From: Coprinellus micaceus
Taxonomy: Eukaryota; Basidiomycota; Agaricomycetes; Agaricales; Psathyrellaceae
NCBI GenBank assembly: GCA_951394405.1
Contig: OX596334.1
Location: 3,968,001-4,032,000, forward strand
DNA: 64,000 nucleotides
Direction: 5' to 3'
Made by a program: the position numbers and the translations under genes. The notes beneath the pieces are model-generated. The model saw only the letters and a list, made by a program, of their open reading frames with translations, ran no database searches and was not told the DNA's origin. Shown here one piece after another: positions 1-10,691 of this stretch; position 1 is the first letter of the stretch; each line of letters begins with the position of its first letter.

Positions 1-1318
1 TGTGGTGGCAATCAACGTTACCTGGTGGGCTGAGATCCACGTCGAGTAATCGGACCTGCCTCACGTGCCGCTTGCACGGAAGCAATTCGTGACCGGACAG
101 AGGGTCCCTGATATAAGGTGTCGTCTTTGTCGAGGGGACCCGCACCAGCGTCGTCAGAGTCCAGCTCTAACCAGGTACGGGCGTTTTCGGGAGGATCTGG
201 TACTCGAAGTTGCCTAACCATAATAAATGAACATTGGGGGAAGGGGCATAGCAGGCATTTCACTGACTTCTGTTGAGCAGCCACCCTTTCTTGATGAGCC
301 AGGCGGCGACACTCCTTAGAACGAGCAGACTCCGTTGTGATCCTGAAGGAGCTACGAGGCCGTCCTTCAGAGTCGGCATCTGGAGGCGTGACCGAAGAAC
401 TAGAGAGGTACGTTTGAGAGCAAAAACGGTACGTAAAGGCGCAGGGCATACCGTTCTAAGGAGGGTTGGGCAGGAGTGTTGAAAGGCATGGTGTACGACG
501 AGCGATACTTTCGAGAAACCAGCTGGGATGGGAGGTTGGATAGGAAGGACGTGATGTCTCTCCTCTTATATCCCAAGCGTAAGCCCAAATTTTTTTTATA
601 AAAATTAAACGGACCCCAAAACGGAAAGCATTCAGTTGGTTGCATGACCAACCTTTTTGCAGGCTGAGTTGGAGATGATCGAGGGCGCTCCAAGTCTAGG
701 CCCGGGGAACAGTTTCTCCGATGGAGTCCAATGCGCCCAGAGACGAATACTACTGGGTACAGAGAGAGACCGGCGGACACTGATCCCGCCATAATTTTGA
801 GGCAGTGTGGTTGCACCAAAAATAAATACAATACAGAGGGAGGCGCCGACCCCCATAGCAACTTGGGATTACGGGAGCATGGAGCATGGGAGGAGAGATC
901 GGATACGGCATCAATAACTTATGGGCGCCTAATTTCATATGTCGGCCCAGCGTCAGAGGGACCGCGCTATAATAGAACGTATGAAAGGCAAGGACACCCC
1001 GAGCTGATCCAAATGAATACCGCGTCTATCTTCCCAGTATTGCAGCATACAACGAAGTCTGAGCCCTCTTGGGGTGTCCGTTTTCGAGTCACCAAGCATG
1101 CGCAAACAAATCGCATTGGGCCCGCCGCGCCGTGTGTAGGTCTCACCCCAGGCATGGTACCAGGGGAATTCGAGCTGGGGCCTGAAACACTCTGCAATAC
1201 AAACCGACCGCCATGAACTGGCAATACGACCAAACGGCCGCAGGTGAGTAGGGCAGTTTACCCCAGTTGCACCTTCTGAATAGGTACGTTGCGACCAGGG
1301 TTATGGCTGAATGGTTAT
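1..1318. other. No supported gene
   Basis: I see open frames on both strands but none with splice sites or composition that convinces me. Further 5' exons of the gene starting near 1319 could lie here. A short A/T run sits near 590-605. Confidence 0.4.
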
Positions 1319-2196
1319 ATGGAACGTGTGGAACAGGAAGATAGTGCAATGACCAGTCTGAGGTCTCTCGATGTGAGTAACACAACACCAACTCAGCCTA
1401 CAACTCACGTCTACCCAGGTCACGAACTGCCGAGTTGCTCTTTTCTCAGAACCACCGTGCCTGCGTTTGGTGAAGGGAGACGTATCGGATATGGAGGAGG
1501 TGACATGCAGAGTGGCCGGCATCATTTGTTCGAAGGTCCTTCCGCCGGTGAATGGCCCATTGTGAGTGGCAGGAGAATATGGATCAAGCAATTGTACTCA
1601 ACGTTTACAGACGCAGCACTCAATTCCCTCATGTTCGTCTCCTTCGTCAATACGTACGCCTAACCGGGCTTGCGTCTCAGGGATTCAATGAGAATCAGGG
1701 GACGCTAGAGCGAATTGGGACCATGTTCGCAGACGCAGTTGGGGAGGACGGATTAGAGGGATTCACACACGCCCTGTATGAAGGCGACTTCGCCATGGAC
1801 GCACACACGCGTTATTTCACTGAGCGGCGCCTGGTGCCCAGTTTACGCCACATCCCTTTTCCTCCGGACATCGACCCTCATCACGTTCTGGAGGCAGCGC
1901 GAGACATTCACTTCATTCGTACCGCGGACAATGTCGTCGAATACAGGGCCCGAAGAGAAAGCGAGGACGGAATCCCGAGGTATGTCAACTTGGACCTGCA
2001 TCCAACTGGGTACTTAAGGTGATCCAAGCTTCGAACACATCGATCCAGGCGAGTTCAAGGAAGGAGACCTTGTGGAGGCCAGCGTCACATTCATGGCCTT
2101 TCCACTCGGGCGGGAAGGCGGACGTGGAGATCGCGGCTATAAGTTGGTCACGACCTTGCGGAGTCTGACCATGCTTAACCCAGAGTTTCGCGAGGT
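1319..2196 (+). CDS. Conserved hypothetical protein, multi-exon, Agaricomycete type
   Basis: Four exon pieces read well. Exon 1 is 1319-1372 (ATG at 1319, ends SLRSLD). A 46-bp GTGAGT...CAG intron follows, then exon 2 at 1419-1561. A 49-bp GTGAGT...ACAG intron follows, then exon 3 from 1611 to about 2009. All of these join in frame. Exon 3 contains acidic and aromatic stretches (FADAVGEDGLEG, RYFTERR, TADNVVEY). The last piece, from about 2049, reads GEFKEGDLVEA and LRSLTMLN. This layout resembles an abundant family of uncharacterised mushroom proteins with a 'GD(I/L)VEA' core near the C-terminus; that resemblance is from memory. Exon 3 and the last piece do not join in frame by any GT-AG pair I can find: one base is in excess at 2008-2050. 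That could be a 1-nt indel, so the gene may be damaged. The start is tentative, since more 5' exons may exist. Function unknown. Confidence 0.6.
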
Positions 2197-2833
2197 AGGA
2201 GGGTTCTGTGTCGCCTCGATAACTATACGCTGATAAGAAATGAAACCAGAATTCCCGCCCAACCTTGAAGACCAAGGTTCGAGAAGAGGCTGGAGGACGG
2301 CGCAAGCGGCGGGAGGCAGCAATACCGTCGAGCAGTTTAAAAAGGAAGTATGTACCATACAGCACAGTTGGGGAGCAGGGTCGCAGTAATTCAGGCCGTG
2401 GAGGGTAGGATATTATGTACGCTTTGGGTCGTATTCAATACAACCGAATTGAGTTGAGAAGGTATAGGAGGCGGACACGCAGCAGTCTCGGGGATGTTCC
2501 CAAACGAAAGGCGACACCCCATCTTGCATTGCGTCTTGGATATCGAGGAAAGTCGATAGGGTCCTGAACTCGGAGGGCATTGGCCGTCGTAGCCGAGCTG
2601 CGAGTCACATACAAGGGTCGCATTTGTATAACAGTCACGGGCTGGTAATGAATATGGGAGTCTAGAACAACGCAACATACTGGAAACACGGCAACATGTC
2701 CGATGAACATATGGAAAGGATATATCAGGGCACGCAGAGGTATACCCCGTCGTCCTGTACCAATGCAACCCCGGTCGGATTCTTGTTTCGAAAAGCGACC
2801 TCCATCTGCGCGAACCAGTCGGAGTGGGCGTAA
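2197..2833. other. Intergenic, no supported gene
   Basis: Several open frames exist on both strands (the longest about 180 codons, minus strand, overlapping the end of the next gene), but none has recognisable domains or convincing splicing. It probably holds the 3' flanks of the converging genes on either side. Confidence 0.4.
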
Positions 2834-4003
2834 TCAAGGCGTAATCCCTCCATTGGCCACAAAGGAGACGGTCTTCAGGGCCGGGAACTGACCGTGAAGG
2901 ATGCATCCGAGAAGCGTCCGCATACAATCCTCATACCCATCAGGTACCGCGATTTCAATCTTCTGAAGGATGATCTCCGCATTACGAAGGGTGGGGTGAT
3001 GTCCTGGAATGGGCTGGGTCTCATCCATACCGTGCCAGTCTTTAAACAACCAGCAGGCGTGGAGTAACTGAGGGCAGAGGTCCGTGAATTGAGGAATGTC
3101 GTAATCCCAGGATCGAAGAGACCATTGATTTGGGGGGAGGGACAGCAAAGATACAAGCTGTCGCCCATACGTTTCGAGGAAGCGGACAGAGGATGAGCAG
3201 TTCTCCATGAGGTGCACGGTGGTGAGGGCAGGCAGCGCATCGGATGCCGTGAGCATCCCTAAGAAAGACGCTAGGGCACGTTCGCAGTGGTCCGTCTGCA
3301 TGATCCAATACGAGGCGCCGAGAGAGAGGGAGTGGAGAGAGGAACGGGTACGAATGGGTACACGACCCTCCCAATTCTCCACGACGGTTGAATCGTCGGA
3401 AGCGAGCCCGCAGATGCGAAGGGCTTCCAGCGCGGGTTTGGCGTTGAGGACAGCCCTGACCTGTTGAAGCAACGGGTACTCCCACTCGGCGTCGAACTGT
3501 ACGCGACGTAGAAGCGGACAAAATTCGCATATAGCCTGGATAACGTGCTCGGGATTGGTCCTGCGAACCGGTGCGATGCGATTGGAGTAGTTTTGGTTCA
3601 AGAAAACCCGGAGGTTGGGCATATGAACCAAGATGTCGAGGATGGCGGGGAGGTGATACTCCTCCTTGAGGCGCAGTTCAAAACGCCAGGTATATTGTCC
3701 GTAGTTGGGGGCGAGTGTGGTGATCAGCAGAAGCGATGCTGGAGAGCATGCGACGACATATCGCCACAATACTTGAACAGCCATACTGGAGAACCGTCTG
3801 TTGAGATGGACGAAAGCGAGGGCGAACGACGTAATGGCGGGTGGCATTGGATTGCGTCTCGTGGAGAGGGCACTATATTCGATGGTGCTTGAGAACAAGT
3901 CTTGATCGTATGCGCACAACGCAAGTATGATAAGCCAGAGTTCGTCGGGCAGACGTTGGAATACAGCAAGCAACCCTGTGTCGGTATCACCTAGGGACGC
4001 CAT
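2834..4003 (-). CDS. F-box-like protein (LRR-like C-terminal region)
   Basis: Single-exon frame of about 389 codons from ATG at 4003 (MASLGDTDTG). An in-frame upstream ATG at 4084 would add 27 residues, but the family normally starts shortly before the F-box. Residues ~15-30 read LPDELWLIILALCAYD, the LPxELxxxI core of a degenerate F-box. This is followed by FVHLNRRFSSMAVQVLWRYV, the second half typical of mushroom F-box proteins ('xVNRxFxxxaxxxLWxxl'). The rest is Leu-rich with spaced Leu/Val segments, as in divergent LRR domains. F-box proteins usually bind Skp1 and recruit substrates to an SCF ubiquitin ligase; here that is inference from the family. It lies in the same orientation as a second F-box-like gene 590 bp upstream. 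No break is visible. Confidence 0.75.
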   Translation of the reverse strand: MASLGDTDTGLLAVFQRLPDELWLIILALCAYDQDLFSSTIEYSALSTRRNPMPPAITSFALAFVHLNRRFSSMAVQVLWRYVVACSPASLLLITTLAPNYGQYTWRFELRLKEEYHLPAILDILVHMPNLRVFLNQNYSNRIAPVRRTNPEHVIQAICEFCPLLRRVQFDAEWEYPLLQQVRAVLNAKPALEALRICGLASDDSTVVENWEGRVPIRTRSSLHSLSLGASYWIMQTDHCERALASFLGMLTASDALPALTTVHLMENCSSSVRFLETYGRQLVSLLSLPPNQWSLRSWDYDIPQFTDLCPQLLHACWLFKDWHGMDETQPIPGHHPTLRNAEIILQKIEIAVPDGYEDCMRTLLGCILHGQFPALKTVSFVANGGITP

Positions 4004-4593
4004 GACAGTGGTGCAGGAGGGGGACTGAACGGCCTGGGTACCAAGGTAGGCCAGAAAGCTGAAGAAATACGGATATATAGACAAAGAAGAAAAGGGGAAA
4101 AAGGCTCAAGTGGATAACAGAAGGCAGGCAGGCTGGACTGGTGCGACGGTATTAAAGGAGGCAGTTGCCGACTGTGAACGCAAGGTGAGAGGGGTAGAAA
4201 GAGCAAGTGTTAGACGGCACACCTTGGGAAAGGCGCAGAATGTTGAAGTGAGGGTTTGGGAGGGCGTAGAGCTCAATCACACCCTCTTATGTGCAAAGGG
4301 ACGGCCACGGCGAGGAGTGCAGATATTTGGATGACAAGAGGCGGGCAAACTCATTCGGGGTCTGGCATCGAATATCACGAAGAGGACTGACGCAAGGATG
4401 AGCGGCGGAGTAAGTTAGATACAATCACATAAGGGGCGGAAAATACGACGGAGGGAAGTTGTGTAAAGGGGCAGGCACAGTGAGGATGATACAACGCAAG
4501 AGGGAAAACATTATAAGAACAAACGACCTGCAGAAAGGGGTAGGCACATGTCGCGATGAGTCAAGGGGTTTAGACGGGTAAGAAGCACGTACG
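4004..4593. other. Intergenic between two F-box-like genes
   Basis: About 590 bp between two minus-strand genes: 5' flank of the gene at 2834-4003 and 3' flank of the gene at 4594-5919. The stretch is purine-rich on the plus strand, so C/T-rich on the coding strand, as is common in fungal promoters. No further gene is seen. Confidence 0.45.
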
Positions 4594-5919
4594 CTACAAC
4601 GTCAAACGAATGACGTCCAATTGAACTCCCGCAGATACGAGGCTACGGTGAATGATTTGAAACGCGGATATTTCCTCAAACTTGATGTCGGAGGGACCTT
4701 CAACCAGGGACACCCTCCGCAAAACCCCCCCGTAGTGGACCAGAGAGGGCAGAATCTCCAGGACGACACGACCTGAGGCGTGAACAGAGGGGGGCCTGGC
4801 GTTGACGTAGAAGCAAGTGATAGATTCGACGGTGGGATGAGGTGGCAATGGGAAAGTGAAAGCCCACACGGGACCCTCAGGCGCGACGCAGGTGACGTGC
4901 TTCAGCGAAGGGCACAACCCCATGAGGTGAGAGTTGTTGGGGCCGGCCACCCAAGGTTCAGCGCAGGAGAAACCCAGCTCCTCGAGTTGTCCACCAAAAA
5001 GATTGAGAAAGTCGCGAAGGCGGACAGACGGCTGGTAGATGTGCACCACCGCCAAGTTGGGGAGGGTTGTGGGCGAATCGAAGACCCGGAAGAGGTCGCC
5101 GGTGCGGTGGAAAGGGACCGTCCACGGGTATTGACGCGCCGTGCTTCCTATCGAGAGTACTTGGAGGGATGGCGCGGGAACGTGGAGAGGGGCAAGGTCA
5201 TCGGGGTACGGCTTGATGGAAACGTTGTCGAGATGGAAGGTGACGAGGTGCTTCAGTGACCCGAGCAGCCTCTTCGTTTCAGCCACATTTGGTTCTTCAT
5301 CTTGGGACTCGAACTGAATTCTTTCCAGGGCGAGGGATGTTGTGGCGAGCGCTTCGATAATTGGGAACACACGGATGCGAAGGGGGGGGTTGGAAGCCGG
5401 GAGGGTGTTACGAAGGATGAAAACCTTGAGGTTAGGCGTCTTGCGAATGAGGGAAGCGAGGGCTCCGGGGGCGTAGGCGTCAGAAATACGCACTTCCAGG
5501 CAGGTGCACAGGGCGCCGATGTCGTAGGGATAAGGCGATGGCGATCCGTCGAGAATAGTAAGGATGGTGTAAATTTCACCGGGAGTCTGAATGAAGATAG
5601 ATCGCCAGAAAAGTTTGTTGGCGTCGACATTGACGGCCTTGCTGACGGCGAACCAAGATCGAACGAATGAAGCTTGTCGTTGGCGTACGTCAACAAGTTG
5701 GGCAGAAACATCATCGCTTTGGAGGTACGGGGAGAATTCCGATCCTGTATATAATGAAAAGAATAGAATTCGAAGGAAGATGTCTTCGGGAGTATGCGGG
5801 AAAGAGGCCTGATCCATCTGAGGACACATTTCGATGATAGGGTAGAGAAGGAGGGGATGAGCAGCAGTGGATAGGTGAAGGGGAAGCGTTCGGGTGTTGG
5901 AGTCGAGTGGGCCATCCAT
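4594..5919 (-). CDS. F-box-like protein, divergent
   Basis: Uninterrupted frame to the stop at 4594. I take ATG 5919 (MDGPLDSNTR) as the start, giving about 441 residues. ATG 5829 (MCPQMDQ), close to the domain, is also plausible, and the frame stays open to 6087. The N-terminal domain reads TPEDIFLRILFFSLYTG and then SFVRSWFAVSKAVNVDANKLFWRSI, a degenerate F-box with the usual 'vskxxxxxaxxxxWrxi' second half. The remainder is a Leu-rich repeat-like region, for example LASLIRKTPNLKVFILRNTL and a later CPSLKHVTCV. It is tandem with, but clearly diverged from, the F-box-like gene downstream. Role as a substrate receptor of an SCF ligase is inferred from family only. Confidence 0.7.
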   Translation of the reverse strand: MDGPLDSNTRTLPLHLSTAAHPLLLYPIIEMCPQMDQASFPHTPEDIFLRILFFSLYTGSEFSPYLQSDDVSAQLVDVRQRQASFVRSWFAVSKAVNVDANKLFWRSIFIQTPGEIYTILTILDGSPSPYPYDIGALCTCLEVRISDAYAPGALASLIRKTPNLKVFILRNTLPASNPPLRIRVFPIIEALATTSLALERIQFESQDEEPNVAETKRLLGSLKHLVTFHLDNVSIKPYPDDLAPLHVPAPSLQVLSIGSTARQYPWTVPFHRTGDLFRVFDSPTTLPNLAVVHIYQPSVRLRDFLNLFGGQLEELGFSCAEPWVAGPNNSHLMGLCPSLKHVTCVAPEGPVWAFTFPLPPHPTVESITCFYVNARPPSVHASGRVVLEILPSLVHYGGVLRRVSLVEGPSDIKFEEISAFQIIHRSLVSAGVQLDVIRLTL

Positions 5920-6138
5920 GCTCCGGGGATGGAGAGACAGGCGGGGCCGATGACGATGTAAGCTGAGACACGGGGACCAAAAGGAGGCGGGGGTTGACGG
6001 AGCCTTCACCATCGACCACAAAGCTGACATCGCCTTTCCGACCTTCATACTTGAACGATGAGTGCCTTGACCGCCGAACAAATGCATACGTCGTATGAGG
6101 ACCGTCTACTTAACGTCGCCTGACATCGCAACACGTAG

Positions 6139-7271
6139 GGCAAGGGCTTGGGGGCCTCCCGGAGGAACTCTTCCTGGAAGCAATCAGCCATTTCACGGTG
6201 CGCGAGCTCCTTATCTTGTCCACAATCGAGGAGTTCGCGGACGCGGCGCACGCCGAATTGGAAGGAAGGTTGACAGCACTTCTGAAGAAGTATGGACTAC
6301 CGTTTGCAGAAACAATCGACATGATGGAGAGGTTGAAGGCGGTGGTGTCGGGATCTTGTGGGGTGTACATGGTGGGACCAGGGAAGATCGTGCCCGGAGA
6401 CATCGATATTTACGCCGTCGAAGGGACACTGGTTGAAGTGTTGAGGTTCTTCAAGGGGTATGGATACGAGGTGGTTCCGTGGCCTGGAAGGCAAGATGAG
6501 GGACAGTCACCGGGGGCGGGGAGGGAAGAAGGTGAGGCGTCCACGCAAGAGGGGAATGAGGAAGAGGAGAACGACGGGCTTGAGGCATTCGTTGCATCGA
6601 CCGAGCAAGAGGGGCCGTATGCGAAGCATGTCATGAAAAACGTGGTCCTGATGCAGAAGGGGGGAGAGGATGGAACGAAGCTCAATGTTATAGAGTCGGC
6701 TCTTCCGTGCGCCGAGGCACCGATCTTCTGCTTCCATTCGACGGTGGTAATGAACGCGGTGACCTCGAAAGGAGTGATATGCTACTATCCGCAATGGACC
6801 CTTAACTACAAAGGTGAGCGCGGCGGCATGTGCGAACGGACATCACTCACGTTGAATCCAGGTGTCGTGAACCACGGGAGCGGACTTAAGGAGTGGGAGA
6901 GGAAGGATAAGGAGCGAGATAGCGGGGCGATCGCGAAGTACGAAGAGCGGGGATATAAGATACTAGAAGATTGTGAAGAGCTGCACGGAGAGGGCCGGGT
7001 AACGTGTGAAGCGTGTGGACCAGGGATGCGGCAGTGGGACGAAGGACTGTCTATGACGTTCAAGTGGGGAGACAAGTTTTTACCGTCAGGAAGACTGTTC
7101 TGCTGGCGTCTGGGTCAACGCGAGGCGGAGATGCAGAAGTTGTGCTGGAAAGATAGAGGGGCAGTGATTGCAGTCCAAGGTGACGGAGACGGAACGGCGT
7201 ACATTTACGATGGCATGGAGAAGGAGGTAAAGTGCGTGAACGAAGCCAAGATGCGAGATTATATGCTGTAG
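6139..7271 (+). CDS. F-box plus nucleotidyltransferase-like protein
   Basis: The frame is coding from an acceptor TAG ending at 6138 to the stop at 7269-7271. It opens with LPEELFLEAISHFTVRELL, a good F-box start. The second part contains GVYMVGPGKIVPGDIDIYA (about 70 residues later), the 'G...PGDIDxY' signature of a nucleotidyltransferase-like fold seen in many mushroom proteins. The two Asp of DID would be the metal-binding pair, but activity is not demonstrated. An acidic Glu/Gly-rich linker follows, then a conserved-looking C-terminal region with a CxxC-like CEACGPG. A GTGAGC...CAG segment at 6814-6861 is 48 bp, a multiple of three without stops, so it can be read as intron or exon. Splicing gives TLNYK-GVVNHG. 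The first exon with the ATG is not resolved: upstream ATGs at 6059 and 6082 do not join in phase. Confidence 0.65.
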
Positions 7272-7471
7272 TAGTACATTGAATGCATAGAGGTACGAAC
7301 AAAAACGGCAGAAAGGAACGAGCGTGGGGGGCGGACTTGATAGGGGCAAAACCGCGACACTGTATACGGAAGCTGGGACACACGATCACATGGTCTTAGG
7401 AAGGGTAAGGCTTGGCACTTTTTCAGCAGGGAACAAGTACCCAAGGCATATGGCCTCGGAACTTTCAAAGA
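7272..7471. other. 3' flank
   Basis: Short non-coding stretch between the F-box/nucleotidyltransferase gene and the minisatellite. Nothing else is seen. Confidence 0.4.
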
Positions 7472-7672
7472 CGGGGAACAGCGTCCAAAGGGCGACGCAA
7501 TAGGTCGGGGAAGCATTGACACGACAGGACAGGGAAAGCATCCAAAGGGCGATGCAATAGGACGGGGAAAGTGTCCAAAGGGCGACACAATAGGGCGGGG
7601 AAAGCGTCCAAAGGGCAACGCAATAGGGCAGGAAAGCGTCCAAAGGGCGATGCAATAGGTCAGGGGAAGCAT
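7472..7672. repeat. Minisatellite, about 32-bp unit, about 5 copies
   Basis: Direct tandem repeat with core TCCAAAGGGCGACGCAATAG followed by a GG(T/A/G)C(G)GGGAAAGC spacer. The clearest units start near 7482, 7542, 7574, 7606 and 7638; the interval between the first two contains a diverged spacer. Variation between units is a few substitutions. Open frames through it (Pro/Phe/Ala/Leu-rich repeats) are by-products of the repeat. Confidence 0.9.
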
Positions 7673-8405
7673 CCCGTTCTCCATGGCCAAGTGCAGTGTC
7701 CCCTTGAACTCGCGGAGAACGCGGTGCTCGGCGAGGTGGCTGGCGATAGTCGCAATCACGCATCGCTTCAAGCGCCTGCTCACCGATCGGGAAAAGGCTA
7801 TCGCGTGTGGGTGGCTTTCTACGGATTTCGGGGTATGTGTCGAGTTGGACATGGTCTTGCGGTGCCAAGGGCTCACGATGCGCGTTTCTTCGTGTTTCCT
7901 TGACAGGGCGTCGAGCCGATTGAGTTAGCCAAGTACCAGGGACGTCATGCGAGAATACAGGTAGAACCTGAGAGGCCGTCCCAGACCTAGGAGGGCCACT
8001 CCAGGCGCGGTTTACTTTCGGCTGAAGGGCAAAACATCACCGCTTCGCGTCTTCCAGTGGCGCCTGGAGAACGTTCTGCAGATGTCGCTGGCATTGGCTT
8101 GGTTCTTTGGGCGTCTATTTGTTTATTCGTTTGGGGCATGGTTACTTTCCTCTGCAAAGCCGCGTGGGATGGTTGGGTGCTTGCTCTTGTGCCACCACCC
8201 TCTTTCGAGCTGGTACCTACATATCTCTCCCGAGTCATCTAGGACGCGTGCTTGTGTCGTGGAATTTCGCTCGCTGCACTTCGGTAGTAGGTTTCTAGTC
8301 ATTTGCATCCTCTGGGCTGAGGGCGACTCTACATATATCTTGCGTGATTCAAATCCGTCTCGGCACTGACGCCCTTCACGTGTTAGACAGGTATATTTAG
8401 AGTAG
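7673..8405. other. No supported gene
   Basis: Overlapping frames on both strands without domain or splice support. Further 5' exons of the small gene at 8406-8701 may lie here. Confidence 0.35.
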
Positions 8406-8701
8406 ATTTTGGGGAGACAAGTGGCGTGGAAAAACCTGCCCAACCCTTCAACGCGGAGATGAATCAGAATGGGGACCCCGGTCCTGTCTCTCAACGTGAC
8501 TTCAATGAAGATCATATCGATGACGAGCTGGAGGGTCAATTGGCTAACGTGGATCGGGAAGGCGGGTGACGATTTCATGTCATGTAGGTGACCTTCAGTG
8601 AGCGGGTCGACTTGGATGCGTGGCTGCGAACGGAAGCAGATCCATTGGCGAGTATCCCCAATTACCGTTTGGAGGCACACTTTTTGAAAGTAAAGGATTG
8701 A
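8406..8701 (+). CDS. 3' exons of an unidentified gene
   Basis: Two pieces read as coding. From an acceptor TAG at 8405, a frame gives an acidic segment (QRDFNEDHIDDELEGQLAN) to 8548. A 39-bp GTGGAT...GTAG gap (8549-8587) follows, and the next piece reads VTFSERVDLDAWLRTEA through YRLEAHFLKVKD to a TGA ending at 8701. The join is in frame. The amino acid composition looks like a real protein C-terminus, but I do not recognise the family. No ATG or 5' exon is identified, and the intron is short for this genome. Treat as a partial model. Confidence 0.35.
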
Positions 8702-9167
8702 AAATGCAAGGGGCAATAGATACTATCATTGGAAGGGTGGGGGAGCCAGGGGATGGATTTGAAAAGGGAATAATTGGAGAACCTTGGAGCGAAATGGTAT
8801 GCGTAGACCTGGAATAGTGAGCTCGACAAAGTCGATCGCGTGTCCCGTGTCCACACCATAGGTCCAGAAAGTTGGCGGGACACTCCAAAGCACTTGCCTC
8901 ACGTTCCAACTAGTCCTGAGGCCAGCTCTGGGCACCTGTCTGGTGTAACAGATAGGGAGAGACTTGGTGTTTCGAATCTTCGCAGGCCAGACGGCTCACT
9001 TGGCTGCGACTAAGATACACAGCAATCACTGAGCGTGGGCGGGTCTCCTGCACTGAATGTTAGCCCGGTGTCGTGCGCATCCATACCGATAGTCTTACGC
9101 ACCTCTCTATACCACCACCATCGCGAATGCTATTCGCACGCGCCTACGTGGTGCGGACCATCTCCCT
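8702..9167. other. Intergenic, nothing recognised
   Basis: No convincing coding frame, RNA or repeat was seen between the partial gene at 8406-8701 and the inverted-repeat element that starts at 9168. Confidence 0.4.
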
Positions 9168-10362
9168 GTACTTTACACTCCCCCATATGTCCTGCAGGAT
9201 GTCCAGTAGACCAGTAGAATCCAGTAGAATCCAGTGGACATCTAGCAAATCCAGTGGATGTCCAGTCAATGTCCAGTGGAATCCAGTGAGATCCAGTGGT
9301 GTCCAGTTCAGCACTCAAACAGTCCAGTCAATGTCCAGTGGATTCCAGCTTGACTACTGGACATCCAGTGGACTTTGCAAATAGAAAGTATTTGACAATG
9401 GTCAACTCTAAGGGACCACCTCTAATGTGTCCATTGAGATCATGCCACCCTGCTGGGTGGAGGTTTTGATGGAATCACCTGGCAATGGCATTCATGGCTG
9501 GGTGGTTGGAGTGCTAAGTATCTCAGATTGTAGATAACACAACCACAAGGAGTATAAAAGCAATCTTTCATTGCATCTCCTTTCCTTAATTTAGCTTTGT
9601 CCCATTTCATACTTTTCAATCTGTCTTGTTTTTCCTCCCTGCCAACTTTAGGGCCTGGGCTTGAGAACTTGGGCCACCCCCACTTTTCACACACAAGACT
9701 CAGCTCTACAATGGTATACTATCAAGCTTTCCTTGTTGATTTCTGACAATGTGTTGCCACCCTCCACTGCACCATTCTTGCTCTCCAAGCGCCAAAGCTT
9801 GTTAAGCTGGACAACTTTAAGAAATATTGTTGTAGTGATTGTCTTTTGTCTTTCTGTTTTATGTAGCCTGACTTTATTACAGGTGTGGAAATACTAGTAT
9901 TTATAATGTAGACAGAGGATGCCAAGAAACAGGCCAGTACCATAAATGAAAAGGCCTGCACAGACTGGACACACAAATACAAGTAAACAAATACAAACAT
10001 AATATTTTCCATATTTTTCATGATTTTTCCAGAATTAATGACACACAATGACACTACTTCAATATTTTGCACAGCCACATTGCACAGCCACATACCTGAT
10101 ATTGGCTGGAAATCATTGGTCTTCCACTGGATGTCCAGTGGATCTAAGGGGGTGGACATCCACTGGATACGTATCCTGGACCGTCCAGTATCCACTGGAC
10201 AATCCAGTGAAATTTTGGCTGATACAGGACATTGACTGGACGACCACTGGACAATTTGAGCAAATTTGGCAGAGAAAGGCCAGTGAATGTCCAGTAGACG
10301 TCCAGAATGTCCACTGGATGTCCACTGGATTCCCAAAGGCAAAATGGGGGAGTGTAAAGTAC
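9168..10362. mobile_element. Non-autonomous TIR element with dense TCCAGTGGA repeats
   Basis: A perfect 19-bp terminal inverted repeat, GTACTTTACACTCCCCCAT, lies at 9168-9186, with its reverse complement at 10344-10362. The outermost GTAC or the inner TA could be the target duplication, so the exact border is ambiguous (TA would suggest a Tc1/mariner-like enzyme). Just inside each TIR is a block (about 9195-9365 and 10120-10340) packed with copies of TCCAGTGGA/TCCACTGGA in both orientations, often as TGTCCAGTGGA. The centre (9370-10110) is AT-rich and has no transposase-like frame. Length about 1.2 kb. Best read as a transposon derivative moved by an enzyme encoded elsewhere. Subterminal motif arrays of this kind are usually transposase-binding sites; that role is inferred. 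Confidence 0.85.
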
Positions 10363-10393
10363 TCCCATCTCCACTTCACCAGTGTCGTGGCAT

Positions 10394-10691
10394 GAGCCCT
10401 TCCCTCATGAAGTTCACCGTCACAGTTCCCCGGTCACCCTGGTCCGTAATCGAGGGGCACACTCTTCGCACCTTGCGAGTGATGCGAGATGCCCTGACGT
10501 CCGCTATGTTAAAGCTACATGAGCTACCCCCTGATCGAAGCCTCCTGCTACACTGTGGATACACCTTAAGCGCCGGCACCTTCGTTATCCCCTCCCTCCC
10601 TCTAGCTGAATCCGCCGAGCCTGTACACCCCCGTATCGGCGCCTTCTATGAACACCAGTGGATTCTCTGGCACGGAGAGAAAGCATGGTAG
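10394..10691 (+). CDS. Possible small protein or exon, unidentified
   Basis: An ATG at 10394 opens a 98-codon frame (SPSLMKFTVT ... HQWILWHGEKAW) that starts about 30 bp after the inverted-repeat element. Composition is protein-like and the frame is uninterrupted, but no domain is recognised and no splicing partner was found. It could equally be an exon of a gene whose 5' part is separated by the element, or chance. Confidence 0.25.

Noticed and set aside
7571..7903. Repetitive Arg/Gly/Lys-rich frame on plus and Pro/Phe/Leu-rich frames on minus
   Set aside because: Produced by the 32-bp minisatellite, which is open in several frames.
8123..8716. 197-codon minus-strand frame
   Set aside because: It overlaps a plus-strand reading with a better protein-like composition and an in-phase splice; no domain was recognised on the minus strand.
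9722..10379. Trp/Thr/Ser/Val-rich frames on both strands
   Set aside because: Translations of the TCCAGTGGA repeat, not proteins.
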